Assembly (NCBI GenBank): GCA_022315425.1
Contig: JAIUPT010000033.1
Coordinates: 930,001 to 994,000, forward strand
DNA from: Pseudevernia furfuracea
Lineage: Eukaryota; Ascomycota; Lecanoromycetes; Lecanorales; Parmeliaceae
Length of the DNA: 64,000 nt
Reading direction: 5' to 3'
Positions within the stretch are counted from its first letter, which is position 1. Each line of letters begins with the position of its first letter. Shown here one piece after another: positions 54,110-64,000 of this stretch. The position numbers and the translations under genes are program-made. Under the pieces are notes generated by a model. It worked only from the letters and a program-made list of their open reading frames with translations. It was not told the origin of the DNA and made no database searches.

Positions 54110-54549
54110 GGGTGGAAAGCCCAAGGGTGAACGCCGGCACGGTCATAGCAAGTCGAGGCTTGGATACTTGGCTGTCGAACAAGTTGAAGAAGGAAAGGGC
54201 GGATTCTACCGGCAAACAGTTATTTGTGTTTTGAAGCAGGAAGAAGTAGTCGAATGTTATGGTGCAAGTCTAACAGTGGGCTCTAGTGGGCTCATTATCT
54301 CCTTAATTTTGCGGAGAAAGTCATGGGTCGCAATGGACGCTGCTTTGATGCCAAAATCTTTGCAACTGCAACTTACTGAGAACATCTGATACCTTGTGAT
54401 CCAGCGCAGACACATTTGTAGTTGATATGGGAAATTGAACAGATACGCAATTTGAGCGGCAATGACGTTGGACCGTTGCTCTCCCCGCGCAACCCCGCCA
54501 TACAACCGCCGAGGATCAAACTGGAGTATCAACCCAATCTCAAAGCGTC
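54110..54549. other. Intergenic region
   Basis: No supported gene; promoter of the DLH-like gene. Confidence 0.5.
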
Positions 54550-55736
54550 ATGAGGTTTTCCTGGAGCGATAGCAGTGTAGCTCGACCCAAGATCGTCATC
54601 ACCGCCGAAGATGCTGACGATGACTTTGACGAAGTCACCGTTCAAAATTGGAGAGCAGAAGGCTTTGAAGTTTCCTACCTGCCCTTCACTAGTTCGCGAA
54701 AAGAATATGTCCGTTTCCTTCAACATCTGGCTGATCCGCTTGAACTTGGCGAGAACTTTGCCATAGTAGGTCTGCTTGCTCTTATGGGTATCAAGAGCAA
54801 TCGAAGCTATTGGCTGACCTTTCTCCGCAGCTTATGGAGAAGCGGCCTCGATAGTACTCGATGTTGCGATAAGGCCAATGCCAAAATTATGCGCCTTGAT
54901 AGCATACTATCCCTTGAAGCTCCCTGCACCCAGTGCTCGTTTCCCCACGAGTCTCAATGTTACCATCCACTTCGCTGGTTCACAAACCAAGACGCCCAGT
55001 TGTCGCTATTACTCTTATCCTGGTGTGGAGGCGGGATTTGCGGAAGAAGATCTTGACCAGTATGACAAGGTATCTGCGAGCCTAGCATGGTCGAGGTCGT
55101 TAACGACCTTGAGAAAGGGATTTGAGATTGAAGTTGATCTTGAGAAGATTTGGGACGACCATGTGGCGCGTGAGTCTTCTAATTTAGAGAGGCTTGGCTA
55201 TAAGAAGGCTGACTAGCGATCTCGGGGCAGTGGAGTTTGTCACCAAAGATGCAGATGCAACAATGTCGACGATGGTTGCTCAACCTTACGTCAATCACAT
55301 CCCTACCATGACAGGCGGCATTGGGTATAAGGATCTCCACCGATTCTATCGCGATTACTTCATTCCCGGAAATCCACCCTCACTAAAGATGAAACTTTTG
55401 TCTCGGACTGTTGGCACAGACCGCGTAGTTGATGAAATGTATATGTCGTTCGAACACACCCAAATAATGCCATGGCTTTTACCAGATGTGGATCCCACGA
55501 ACAAGCATGTCGAGGTTGCTCTGGTGGTAATCGTGTGTATCCGAGGAGGCAAGTTGTTCCATGAGCACATATATTGGGATCAGGCGAGTGTACTCGTCCA
55601 GATCGGATTACTGGATCCAAAGCTTGTATTATGTGGAAAGGGTCAGGGTCGCTTGCCTGTAGTCGATGGCGCTGGAGCTAGAAAAGTTGTTGATGAAAGC
55701 AGCATCAGAAGTAATGAGCTCATAAGCAGCTGGTAA
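54550..55736 (+). CDS. Dienelactone-hydrolase-like/SnoaL-like two-domain protein
   Basis: Exons 54550-54769, 54831-55169, 55231-55736; introns 61 nt each; 354 residues. The N-terminal half (to about 180) resembles a dienelactone hydrolase fold: KIVITAEDADDDFDEVTVQNW, the elbow region reading AIVAYGEAASIVLD, then ALIAYYPLKLP and a SYPGVEAGFAE block. The usual Cys/Ser nucleophile position in the G-x-C-x-G elbow is occupied by GE, so hydrolysis by the classic triad is doubtful. The C-terminal half (EFVTKDADATMSTMV onward) matches a SnoaL/NTF2-like fold with FYRDYFIPGNPPSLKM, LLSRTVGTDRVVDEMYMSF and GGKLFHEHIYWDQASVLVQIGLL. This two-domain layout is common in filamentous fungi, without a known role. 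Confidence 0.88.
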
Positions 55737-55772
55737 TCCTTTTTGCATCGGGGCTGTTGTCGTGCTCGACCT

Positions 55773-58445
55773 CTAGAGAGAACTTCGCAGCGTCGAGATT
55801 TGCGGGCTAACGGCTTCCTTGCTTTTCAAAGTCATCACACTCCCTCTTTGCGCGATGTCAATTAAATCCACTATATTTCTAGGCTTCTCTTTTGTAAGAC
55901 CGGCTATCAGCACACCTAGAAAGGTGTCACCAACGCCATTGACACTGACAACCTTGTCGCTCGACACAGTCTCCACAGGCGGGAATAGCCGCATGTAGAC
56001 TCCACCAATAACGTCGTTGCCATCAGTCGAACGAGAAAGGACATAAGGTGCAGCATCAAGCGATGTCAAGCGATCGTCTCCTGGCCGAAGCATTTGGGTC
56101 AAGAGGACACCATGCTCACCCATTGTAGTCAAAATGCAAGGAATGAACGGCAGTAGACGAATGCTTTGCTGTGGAGCTCCTTGATTGACCATTGAGTTGT
56201 TTGTCACGGACACAAGTTTGTCTCGGGATCCTGAACTCGATAGTCCTATAGAGTCAATTGCGCGCCACCAGTCTTCTCGATCGAAAAGACCAGTGTCGCT
56301 CGCAGCATCGTGCATTGAAGACAACTCTAAGACATTGGGCGTAGCCAGACTAATCAAGTGATTTGGCACCGCCGCCAGGCTAGCATCGCCTTGAATTTTC
56401 TCTGGGAATGCCCTCCACGACTTTGCTGCAGAGACTGGCTCGAATGCGACCTTTGCCCCTGAAGCTTTAGCTACGTTGAGCCATTTTTGAAGCGTCTTGG
56501 AGTGCCAATTTGCATCAACTACAAGCCATCCCGGCTTGCAAACGTCAAAGTGAGGTTTCCATAGGGAATCAAAATCTCCACTTGTATCTTCTAAAATGTT
56601 CATATCTGCCATTGCTAGTACCATGTGCTTCTGCGCGTCGTTGACTGCAACGTACTGCGCTGTGTGGGATCCTGGACCCGTCGTCTGAATTCCAGCGGTC
56701 TGCAAACCTCTTTCAGCTAGTAGATTGAGGGCGGTGGAACCGGCAACATCGTCTGCAACGCTGCTACAGAGGCGTACCGAAGACCCAAGATAATGTAGGG
56801 CAGTTGCGACGTTCTGGCCCACGCCACCTAATGTTTGAGTTATCGAAGCTGGATTGGACGTATGGAGCTGTGGCTGGCTCGACAGGTTCTCGGGAGGTGA
56901 CCGGGTGTAGTCACAAGACAGATCTATTGCCAAGCTACCAGCAACAATGACGTCTGCTGTATTGATGGGCGAGAAGGCTGTGCGAATAGGATTAGAAGAG
57001 GCTTTCAATGGTCGTGCAGCTTCAGCAGCAGGAGCATCCCTCAATTGGCTATCCCTCCCGTTGTTGGCAGGACCTCCAGTGCTCCTGACGAGTCTAGGTT
57101 TTAGCTGGAGGTCTTCGCCGCTTCAAAACTATGCTCTCACCAATCCTTTATTCTCTGTGCTAGATTCGATAGATGAATGGCTAGTTTGGTGCCACGAGCA
57201 ACGTTGGCCTCCACTAAGGCCCTGTTCGCTACGACTGATGCTCCTTCTGTGATTTCGCGAATCCGCTGCAAGACGAAGGGGGTGTTTTCGCTGCCGACCG
57301 ACCCTGATTCTCGTGCATCCTGGAGTGCTTGGGCAATAATCGTATCCATCTCGTTTTTTGCAATCGAATAATCGGCAGGGATTGGATTCGCAAAGAGAAT
57401 GCCTGATTTGAGAGGCATTCCTTGCTGCGCATCTGGAAAAAGAGGTTGGATTAGAACTGCACTTTCAATACACACAAGTTCAAGAGACCAAAGGCGAAGG
57501 CGTATCTACTCACTCCACATAGCCGCGGCTTCTCTCTCGTTTTCGATGGTCAACGGACTGCGACTGCCGCTATCCCTTGTCCAGAATGCAGGAAAATCAA
57601 CCTCTCCCTTGCGACCATCTGCAAAAGTGGCTACACAGACTCCTTGAGTTTCGAGGTACTCCAGCGTTCGCGGTATGTCTAGGAAGCTTTTACAACCACT
57701 GCTCACGACGGCCACCCCGGTACGACCTAGCTCGGTAAGATCTGCACTGATGTCCATGGAGCTCTCACCACCGCTATGCACACCACCAAGGCCACCCGTG
57801 GCGAAGACTCTGATTCCAGCTAAGTCCGCAAGCACCATCGTACCAGATACCGTAGTACCTCCATTGAGCTTTCGATCTGCCCATCCCTGACAACTCTCCA
57901 ATAAGTATAAGACCTCAAGGGGAATTGCACAGGCAATAATGAACTGGGAGTGTTACCAGTCCGCATACAAAAGCGAGATCTCGTCTTGAAATTTTCCTTG
58001 TGTCAGGTTTGCCCGCCGACGCCGTAAGTTCAATGATTTCCTCTGCCCCAAGTCCGACACGAGCAACGCCATTTAGAACGCCAATGGTAGCTGGGATTCC
58101 TCCATTGACGCGAACGACAGACTCCAGATGGGATGCTAAAGAGACGTTCTCTGGATATGGAAAGCCTGGTCACCGAATTAGGTCTTGCGGAGAACGGCTC
58201 TACGTGTAGAACTACCCACCGTGCGTGTAAATCGCAGTCTCGAGAGCTACTACCGGTTTGCGGGTGTCGATGGCTTCTCTGACTTCCTCGGAAACCCTGA
58301 TGAAACGGTTCCGTGGACTAACATAACAAAAAAATTGACGGCAAGTTCGAAATACACCATGTGTTCTCACGGAAGAGATCCTCAAATGGCAAGGTGGGAC
58401 GGACGAAAGGACATTCGCCATCCTTTGCAGAATTATTCGAGCCAT
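55773..58445 (-). CDS. Bifunctional pseudouridine-5'-phosphate glycosidase / PfkB pseudouridine kinase
   Basis: Five exons right to left: 58445-58220, 58165-57957, 57886-57514, 57432-57141, 57084-55773; 803 residues. The first ~42 residues are Arg-rich and lack acidic residues, a probable mitochondrial presequence. The glycosidase (PsuG/IndA-like) part covers about 45-390: VVALETAIYTHG (Glu69), FPYPENVSLA, KLNGGTTVSGTMVLA, FATGGLGGVH and SSGCKSFLD, whose Lys211 corresponds to the Schiff-base lysine of bacterial PsuG. The PfkB kinase covers about 425-800: AGSLAIDL, GGVGQNVATAL, and NGVGDTFLGVL with the catalytic base Asp753. The two activities phosphorylate pseudouridine and split it to uracil and ribose 5-phosphate. 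Acceptors for exons 3 and 5 were chosen to avoid in-frame stops and restore conserved residues. Confidence 0.93.
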
Positions 58446-58624
58446 GATTTGGTCTGCTTATTAGACAATCTGAGGCCTCACATTTCAACAATGTCGTCGG
58501 CGTTTCCCAAACTCCGATCTTTAGGGCTGAACGCTACTACTGCAAAAAGGACACGACTGAGCTCCATCAATACATCTCCAGTCCCAAGCGTCGCCCCCGA
58601 GCAAATGGTCTGGGAATTTCGATC
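58446..58624. promoter_or_regulatory. Bidirectional promoter, pseudouridine enzyme/OST1
   Basis: Only 179 bp separate the two start codons, so both 5' UTRs and promoters must overlap. No TATA box is evident. Confidence 0.55.
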
Positions 58625-60186
58625 ATGAGACCTTTAATGCTCGTTGGAGCTTGCCTGTGCTCCATAATTGCCTCTACTGTGGCCGACTCGAATCTTTCCA
58701 CACCTCTCTCCTCGCATCAGATCCTCCCGAACAACTTCAAGCCTCCACAAGTCTTTAAGAATGCCAATTTACTGCGGAATATCAACCTTGAGAAGGGTTA
58801 TGTGAGGGAGACGGTCAATGTTGTCATTGAGAATATAGACGCAAAAGAGCAGGACACATACTACATACCTTTCAAAGCAGAAGCAATTGGCAACGTTGGA
58901 GGGCTCGAGGTTAAGGACAAGAAAGATCCCGAGAAGCCTGCTTTCCGCAGTGAGGTCGTAGAATATGATCCGTACAGGTGAGATGCTCGTTTCGCACTTG
59001 GACCCCTCAAGTTGAAGCTCATGCTGGCTGTCTAGTTCAACACAATTCTACCGCGTCACTTTGTCTACCCCTCTCGCACCATCCGTCCAACAGACTCTCT
59101 CTATAAGCTACCACGTTCTCTCTGCCCTCGCCCCTCTTCCAGCCACCATCAATCAGCAAGACAAACAATACCTCTACTATACCTTTTCAACCTACTGGCC
59201 CTCTGCATACCTGACGGAAAAGCAAAAGACGAAGATCAAATTCTCCACAACCGAAATTCCAGATTACACCGCTGAGCCATCGCGCGAGGGGAAGACCTTC
59301 ACCTATGGGCCATATGAAAAGACTCCGGCGGGCGTGGAGCAAGAAGCCAGCGTGCGGTATGAGTTTACAAAACCCGTCATTCACGCCACGCTCCTTGAGC
59401 GAGACATTGAAATCAGCCAATGGGGTGGGAATCTAGCGACGGAGGAGCGGTATTGGCTCACGAACAAGGGTGCTCATCTCGCTGGGCATTTCTCCAGGGT
59501 CGAATGGGCGCGCACGCAGCATTATAACCCACCCACAAGCGCATTGAGAATGCTCACACTCCCACTGCAAGTTGGAAGCTTGAACCCTTACTTCACGGAT
59601 GACATCGGAAATGTCTCGACAAGCCGCTTCAGGAGCAATATTCGCGAGGCGAACCTCGAGCTCAAACCGCGATACCCTGTGTTTGGAGGCTGGAAATACA
59701 GTTTCAAAGTAGGCTGGGATGCCAATCTGAGGAGCTTCTTGAGGAAGTTGAAGAAAGGGGATGGTTATGTGCTCAAAGTTCCCTTCTTGGAAGGTCCAAA
59801 GATGGGCGAGGGAGTATCGTACGAAAAGGTTGATCTGAGAGTCATATTACCTGAGGGGGCTACGTGAGTCTTGATAGCTTTGTCCGCGTCATGATGGTAC
59901 TAATCGCTCTTGTAGAAACGTACTATATGAGAGCCCAATCCCTGTCGTAGCCAGCGAGATCTCGTCTCACAAGACTTTCATGGACACACTCGGCCGGACA
60001 ACGCTAAAGCTGACGGCTATGAATGTGGTCGACGAGGCTCGGGACAATTATTTGATTGTCACATACGACTACCCTTTCATCGCGGCATATCGAAAGCCAC
60101 TTAGCATATTCGCAGGTATCATGACAGTGTTTGCAACAGCTTGGGGAATTGGGAGGTTGGATGTTAGCATAGCCCGGCCTCGGTGA
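58625..60186 (+). CDS. OST1: Oligosaccharyltransferase subunit Ost1 (ribophorin I)
   Basis: ER membrane subunit of the complex that N-glycosylates nascent proteins. Exons 58625-58977, 59036-59863, 59916-60186; introns 58 and 52 nt; 483 residues. It has a signal peptide (MRPLMLVGACLCSIIASTVA), luminal ribophorin blocks (FKNANLLRNINLEKGYVRETVNV, STQFYRVTLSTPL, YLYYTFSTYWPSAYLTEKQ, ERDIEISQWGGNLATEE, RVEWARTQH) and one C-terminal membrane helix (LSIFAGIMTVFATAWGIG) with a very short cytosolic tail. Length fits fungal Ost1. It shares a 179-bp promoter region with the divergent pseudouridine gene. Confidence 0.95.
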
Positions 60187-60556
60187 GAGTATTAAGGTAC
60201 CTTAATGTAAAAGAGACTGGGTAGTGTAAGAATATTTTAGATGCAACATACGAATGCAACATACAAGTATCCGCAATGCAATCAGTTCATCTAGTGAATA
60301 GAGTGGTATATTGAAAGCAGGTGCTGTGTGGGGGAGTGATGTTTGATTGGTCAATGGCAATTGAAAGATTGCTTTGCTTTGCTTTTTCCCTTCCTACTGT
60401 ATCAATCGTCTGTAGGGCTAGCTCCCATTTGTTGCCCCTCAATTTATTCTCACTTCTCTACATACTGTAGCGTTTTCATTACAACTTCACAAGCCCTTAC
60501 ATCCACCCTTCCCCTGCGGAATCAAGTCTTCGGGCAAAGACCCTCGGGCGGAAACT
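60187..60556. other. Intergenic region OST1-VTC4
   Basis: 3' UTR of OST1 and VTC4 promoter. No gene seen. Confidence 0.5.
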
Positions 60557-63128
60557 ATGCAGTACGTACTTTACTTGATCGATTGCCCCGCCTCCAACGA
60601 AAACGATAGTTAATAATCCCCATGCAGCTTTGGCCAGCAACTTCGGACATCGCTACTAAAGGACTATTTTTATTACTACATCGCCTACGACGACCTCAAA
60701 GACGCTCTCAAGACCCCTTACCAAGACGATCCTACCCCGCAACATCCTCACCCAAAGCGGAGACTCTGGACGGAAGATGATGAGAAATCCTTCGTCGCAG
60801 AATTGGAAGGGGAGCTCGAAAAGGTGTTTACCTTCCAGCGGGTCAAGTCTGGAGAGATAGTGAGACGGATCAAGGCCAGCGAGAAGGAAGTCAATGATGT
60901 GATTGGACGCTTGGATAAGAGGGGGCCGAAGCCTACACAGACTGGAAATGTTGGATATGCGGAAGAGGACGATGTACCTACGGAGGATGACTTCATGCTT
61001 CTGGAAGAGGATCTGAGTGATATTATTGCCGATGTGCATGATCTGGCCAAGTTCACGCAATTGAACTATACTGGGTTTCAAAAAATTATCAAGAAGCATG
61101 ATGTGAGTCCTTAGCATGAAGGAATTTGAGTCCCCGGGCATGGACTAGGCCCATGCTAACACAAAGCAGAAACAAACAGAGTGGCATCTCAAGCCGGTCT
61201 TCGCCGCACGACTAAAAGCAAAACCTTTCTTTAAAGACAACTACGATGCGTTCATTGTCAAGCTCTCGAAGCTCTACGATCTTGTACGAACCAGGGGAGA
61301 CCCTATCAAAGGTGATAGTGCAGCCGGCGGAGGCCAGCAGAACTTTGTCCGGCAAACTACTAAATACTGGGTGCACCCAGATAACATTACAGAGTTGAAG
61401 CTCATCATATTGAAGCATCTTCCAGTGCTAGTCTTCAATCCGAACAAAGAGTTCGAAGCCAAGGACTCGGCGATCTCATCAATCTACTATGACAATCCAG
61501 AGACATGGGAGCTGTACGCAGGACGTCTGAAGAAGACGGAAGGAGCAGAAGCAATCCGGCTACGATGGTATGGCGGCATGGAAACAGAGACAATCTTTGT
61601 GGAGCGAAAAACTCACCGAGAAGACTGGACCGGAGAGAAGTCAGTCAAGGCACGATTTTCGCTCAAGGAAAAGAACGTGAACGCCTTTCTAAGTGGCAAG
61701 ATGAATGTGGAGAGTATTTTTGAAAAAGCAAGAAAAGAAGGTAAGAAGAGCGAGAAGGAAATTTCGGACTTGGAACAGCTGGCCCGAGAGATACAGTATC
61801 GGGTCATCACTAGAAGACTTGTGCCAGTCACAAGGTCTTTCTATAATCGCACAGCTTTCCAACTCCCAGGCGATGCCAGAGTCCGAATATCCCTGGACAC
61901 AGAGTTGACCATGACCCGGGAAGATAATCTTGATGGCAAACAACGAGCCGGCAAGAATTGGCGAAGGATGGACATTGGTATCGATTTCCCGTTTTCGCAG
62001 CTGGCGCCCGAGGACGTCGAACGCTTCCCATATGCTGTACTTGAGGTCAAGCTCCAAACACAGGCTGGTCAAGATCCACCAGAATGGGTGCGAGAGCTTA
62101 TAAGCAGTCATATCGTCGAAGCCGTCCCTAAGTTTAGCAAATTCATCCACGGTACCGCAACCATGTTCCCAACCCGAATAAACCTCCTGCCATTCTGGAT
62201 GCCCCAAATGGACGTCGATATCCGGAAACCCGTCACTCGCCGCTTCGGCATTGAACGACCAGCTCAATCAACAAATTATTCTACCAGCGACGACATCGAC
62301 GACGACACAGAAGAGGACGACTCCGATACGGAAGGAGCTTCAGAAGAACAACAAACAGACTCCCAAACCAGCCCCACTCTCCTAGGAGGCTCTGAAGCGG
62401 CCGACAGCGACCAAGGTATTCGCCGCCTCCGCATAGCTCGCGACGCTATGGAACAATACGATATGGAACAGCACTCTGCTGACCCCAATGCTCTTGATGT
62501 CGAAGAACGTATCTCCGCCGCCCCACTAGCCCATAACCCGGACGACTACCCTATCTACGACTCCGAAGACGAAGAAATCGATGACATGGAAGAAGCAAAA
62601 CGAATAGGTGGCTGGCACTATCGCGAAAAAGTCTTTACGCACCACATTGCATTGGTCGGCTCCTACATCGCTGCAGGCTTCTCAAAGATCACACCAACAC
62701 CTAAACCGACTCCCATTGCGGGCTCCGCTTTGACTGCTCTCGGAGACGTGCCGCCCAGCCAGGTCGAAGCTCGCAGATTCAAAGCACCACGCGGTAAACG
62801 CATCCATGTTCCCGTGAGGGTTGAGCCCAAAGTCTACTTCGCGGCTGAGCGTACTTTCCTCTCTTGGTTGGAATTTAGCATCATACTCGGCTCCATCGCC
62901 GCAACTCTTCTCAACTTCGGTGACTCAATATCCCTAGCCAGTGCGTGGGGCTTTACAGTTGTGGCTTGTATCGCTTTGTTGTACAGTATGGGACTTTACC
63001 TCTGGCGTGTACAGATGATTAGAGGACGGAGAGCTGTCAGATATCATGATAAATGGGGCCCTAGCTTTTTGTGTTTGGGCCTGGCGGTAGCCGTCGGCAT
63101 AAGTTTCGGAGTCCGGCTGAGTCAGTAA
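60557..63128 (+). CDS. VTC4: Vacuolar transporter chaperone 4, polyphosphate polymerase
   Basis: Makes polyphosphate from ATP and passes it into the vacuole. Exons 60557-60561 (5 nt: ATG CA), 60628-61102, 61170-63128; 812 residues. The SPX domain (1 to about 160) starts MHFGQQLRTSLLKDYFYYYI and ends LAKFTQLNYTGFQKIIKKHD. The VTC catalytic domain (about 200-520) has IYYDNPETWELYAGRLKK, IRLRWYGG (Arg290, Arg292) and VERKTHREDWTGEKS (Lys307), with spacing matching yeast Vtc4 Arg264/Arg266/Lys281, so polymerase activity is expected, unlike Vtc2/3. Then come an acidic disordered linker (about 575-650) and a DUF202-type tail of three membrane helices (FLSWLEFSIILGSI, TVVACIALLYSMGLYLW, LCLGLAVAVGISFGV). 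The tiny first exon is required for the conserved M-x-F-G start. Confidence 0.95.
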
Positions 63129-63306
63129 TGAACGACGCGGAAATGAGGACCAAGACGTATCTTGTGTCTTAGATCTTGGAAGGATCGGAAAAATGCAAAA
63201 GTGCCTAAGAGTGTTCCTCTGTTGATGAAAGTAGAACTTGCCGTAACGCATACATTCGTAACTATGGGTATCTCAATTCTCAATCATGATCATGCTCTAA
63301 CAAGAT

Positions 63307-64000
63307 TCAAAACTGCACCCTCCCAAGCCCCCTCTCCTCAACAGCCAATTGAACCCCCTCCTGCACTCTCCCCACAGCTTCTTTCCAACCGTTGTCCCTT
63401 TCCACCTTCCCACTATCATCGCCCACACCCTCATCAACAACCCACCCCAACCATCTCCCCACACTGACCGCTTTCTCCATATCCCCTTCCTCCCCAACCA
63501 CTTTCCTCAAATACTTCACCAATGCGTCAACATCCTCAGCGTACGGTCCCTCATCTCTGAACTCTTCGAACCATGAATTAATCGCTGCACGTAACTCAGG
63601 CAGCAGAGTGAATTTCTGAGCGGTGAAAGTCGGTTTCGGGGGACGAGGCGGGAGAATGAGGGTGCGTTGGCCGGTAGGTTGGTTGCCTTTAGCGTTGAAA
63701 GGTCGGTTCTTTTTGTTCGAAGTAAAGGCGATGCCACCCTTTTTCTGCAAGCTGTCACGGCGGGCTTGCGCGAGGACTTCGCGGCGGATGTCATCTGGGA
63801 GGGCGGAGAGGAAGTCGTCTGGGATGTCTGCTGATGGTTCTTCGGCACCTGCTTTGGAGGACGAAGGGCCAGGGCGAGCATTGGCGACAAAGTTGGATTG
63901 GGTGAGCGTTGAGAAGGCGGAAGATGCTTTGTTGCCGCCGCGCGAGAACAAGCCAGCGCGCTTTTTGGTGGGTGTGGTGAGCTTTTTGGGAAGTTTCGTT
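63307..64000 (-). CDS. REV1: DNA repair protein Rev1, C-terminal part (5'-partial)
   Basis: C-terminal part of the Y-family translesion polymerase Rev1; the reading frame is open to base 64000 and the catalytic part lies outside. About 230 residues are visible. A PTKKRAGLF basic segment precedes a ubiquitin-binding motif (DIPDDFLSALPDDIRREVLAQ, the core being ALPDDIRREVL). The last ~100 residues (TFTAQKFTLLPELRAAINSWF, GPYAEDVDALVKYLRKVVGEEG, KAVSVGRWLGWVV) match the helical Rev1 C-terminal domain that recruits other translesion polymerases and Rev7. It is tail-to-tail with VTC4 (178-bp gap). Confidence 0.85.
   Translation of the reverse strand, partial: TKLPKKLTTPTKKRAGLFSRGGNKASSAFSTLTQSNFVANARPGPSSSKAGAEEPSADIPDDFLSALPDDIRREVLAQARRDSLQKKGGIAFTSNKKNRPFNAKGNQPTGQRTLILPPRPPKPTFTAQKFTLLPELRAAINSWFEEFRDEGPYAEDVDALVKYLRKVVGEEGDMEKAVSVGRWLGWVVDEGVGDDSGKVERDNGWKEAVGRVQEGVQLAVEERGLGRVQF

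Overview
This 64 kb window is nuclear DNA of a filamentous ascomycete (Pezizomycotina). It has short introns (mostly 45-90 nt, GT..AG, with CTAAC/CTGAC-like branch points), gene spacing of 0.1-2 kb on both strands, pyrimidine-rich leaders, and family variants typical of Pezizomycotina: an undivided MADBUB kinase, a VTC4 with an acidic linker, an RDS1-like ferritin, an S28 peptidase and a PsuG-PfkB fusion. The class is not certain; a Dothideomycete-like fungus is a guess. I recognised no transposon, CRISPR array, rRNA or tRNA.

Left third (1-24.7 kb): the 3' part of pyroglutamyl-peptidase I; a conserved unnamed protein (2.7-4.7 kb); the spindle-checkpoint kinase MADBUB/Bub1 (minus, 5.2-8.9 kb); a BTB/POZ protein (10.0-10.7 kb) tail-to-tail with the nucleolar Pol5/Mybbp1a homologue (10.7-13.8 kb); a decayed second BTB copy (15.6-16.2 kb); the mitotic phosphatase Cdc25 (18.1-20.0 kb); the GINS subunit Sld5 (21.1-21.8 kb); and a SprT-like metalloprotease (23.8-24.7 kb).

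Middle third (24.7-43 kb): a CorA/Mnr2-type Mg2+ transporter, tubulin cofactor A, THO subunit 7 head-to-head with Elongin A, a disordered Arg/Ser/Asp-rich protein, the ubiquitin-like modifier NEDD8/Rub1 (four short exons, no long ORF), a secreted ferritin-like protein, the arginine methyltransferase Rmt2, and a secreted S28 serine peptidase.

Right third (43-64 kb): an alpha/beta hydrolase, a histidine phosphatase, an NmrA-like protein, a Cys-rich zinc-ribbon protein, a 67-residue glycine-rich protein, a second SprT-like copy broken by one base, a small conserved fungal protein, a dienelactone-hydrolase-like protein, the bifunctional pseudouridine-catabolism enzyme head-to-head with ribophorin I (Ost1), the polyphosphate polymerase Vtc4, and the C-terminal end of Rev1.

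Most genes are single-copy housekeeping functions: cell cycle and replication (MADBUB, Cdc25, Sld5, Rev1), transcription and mRNP assembly (THO7, Elongin A, Pol5), and NEDD8. I do not see a coherent new multi-gene system. The most unusual items are two intact/decayed paralogue pairs (BTB and SprT-like), very small first exons (5 nt in VTC4, 11 nt in RUB1), a probable GC-AG intron in SLD5 and the KEN/ABBA arrangement in MADBUB. Exon models were built by hand from frame continuity, splice sites and remembered family conservation; no search was run.
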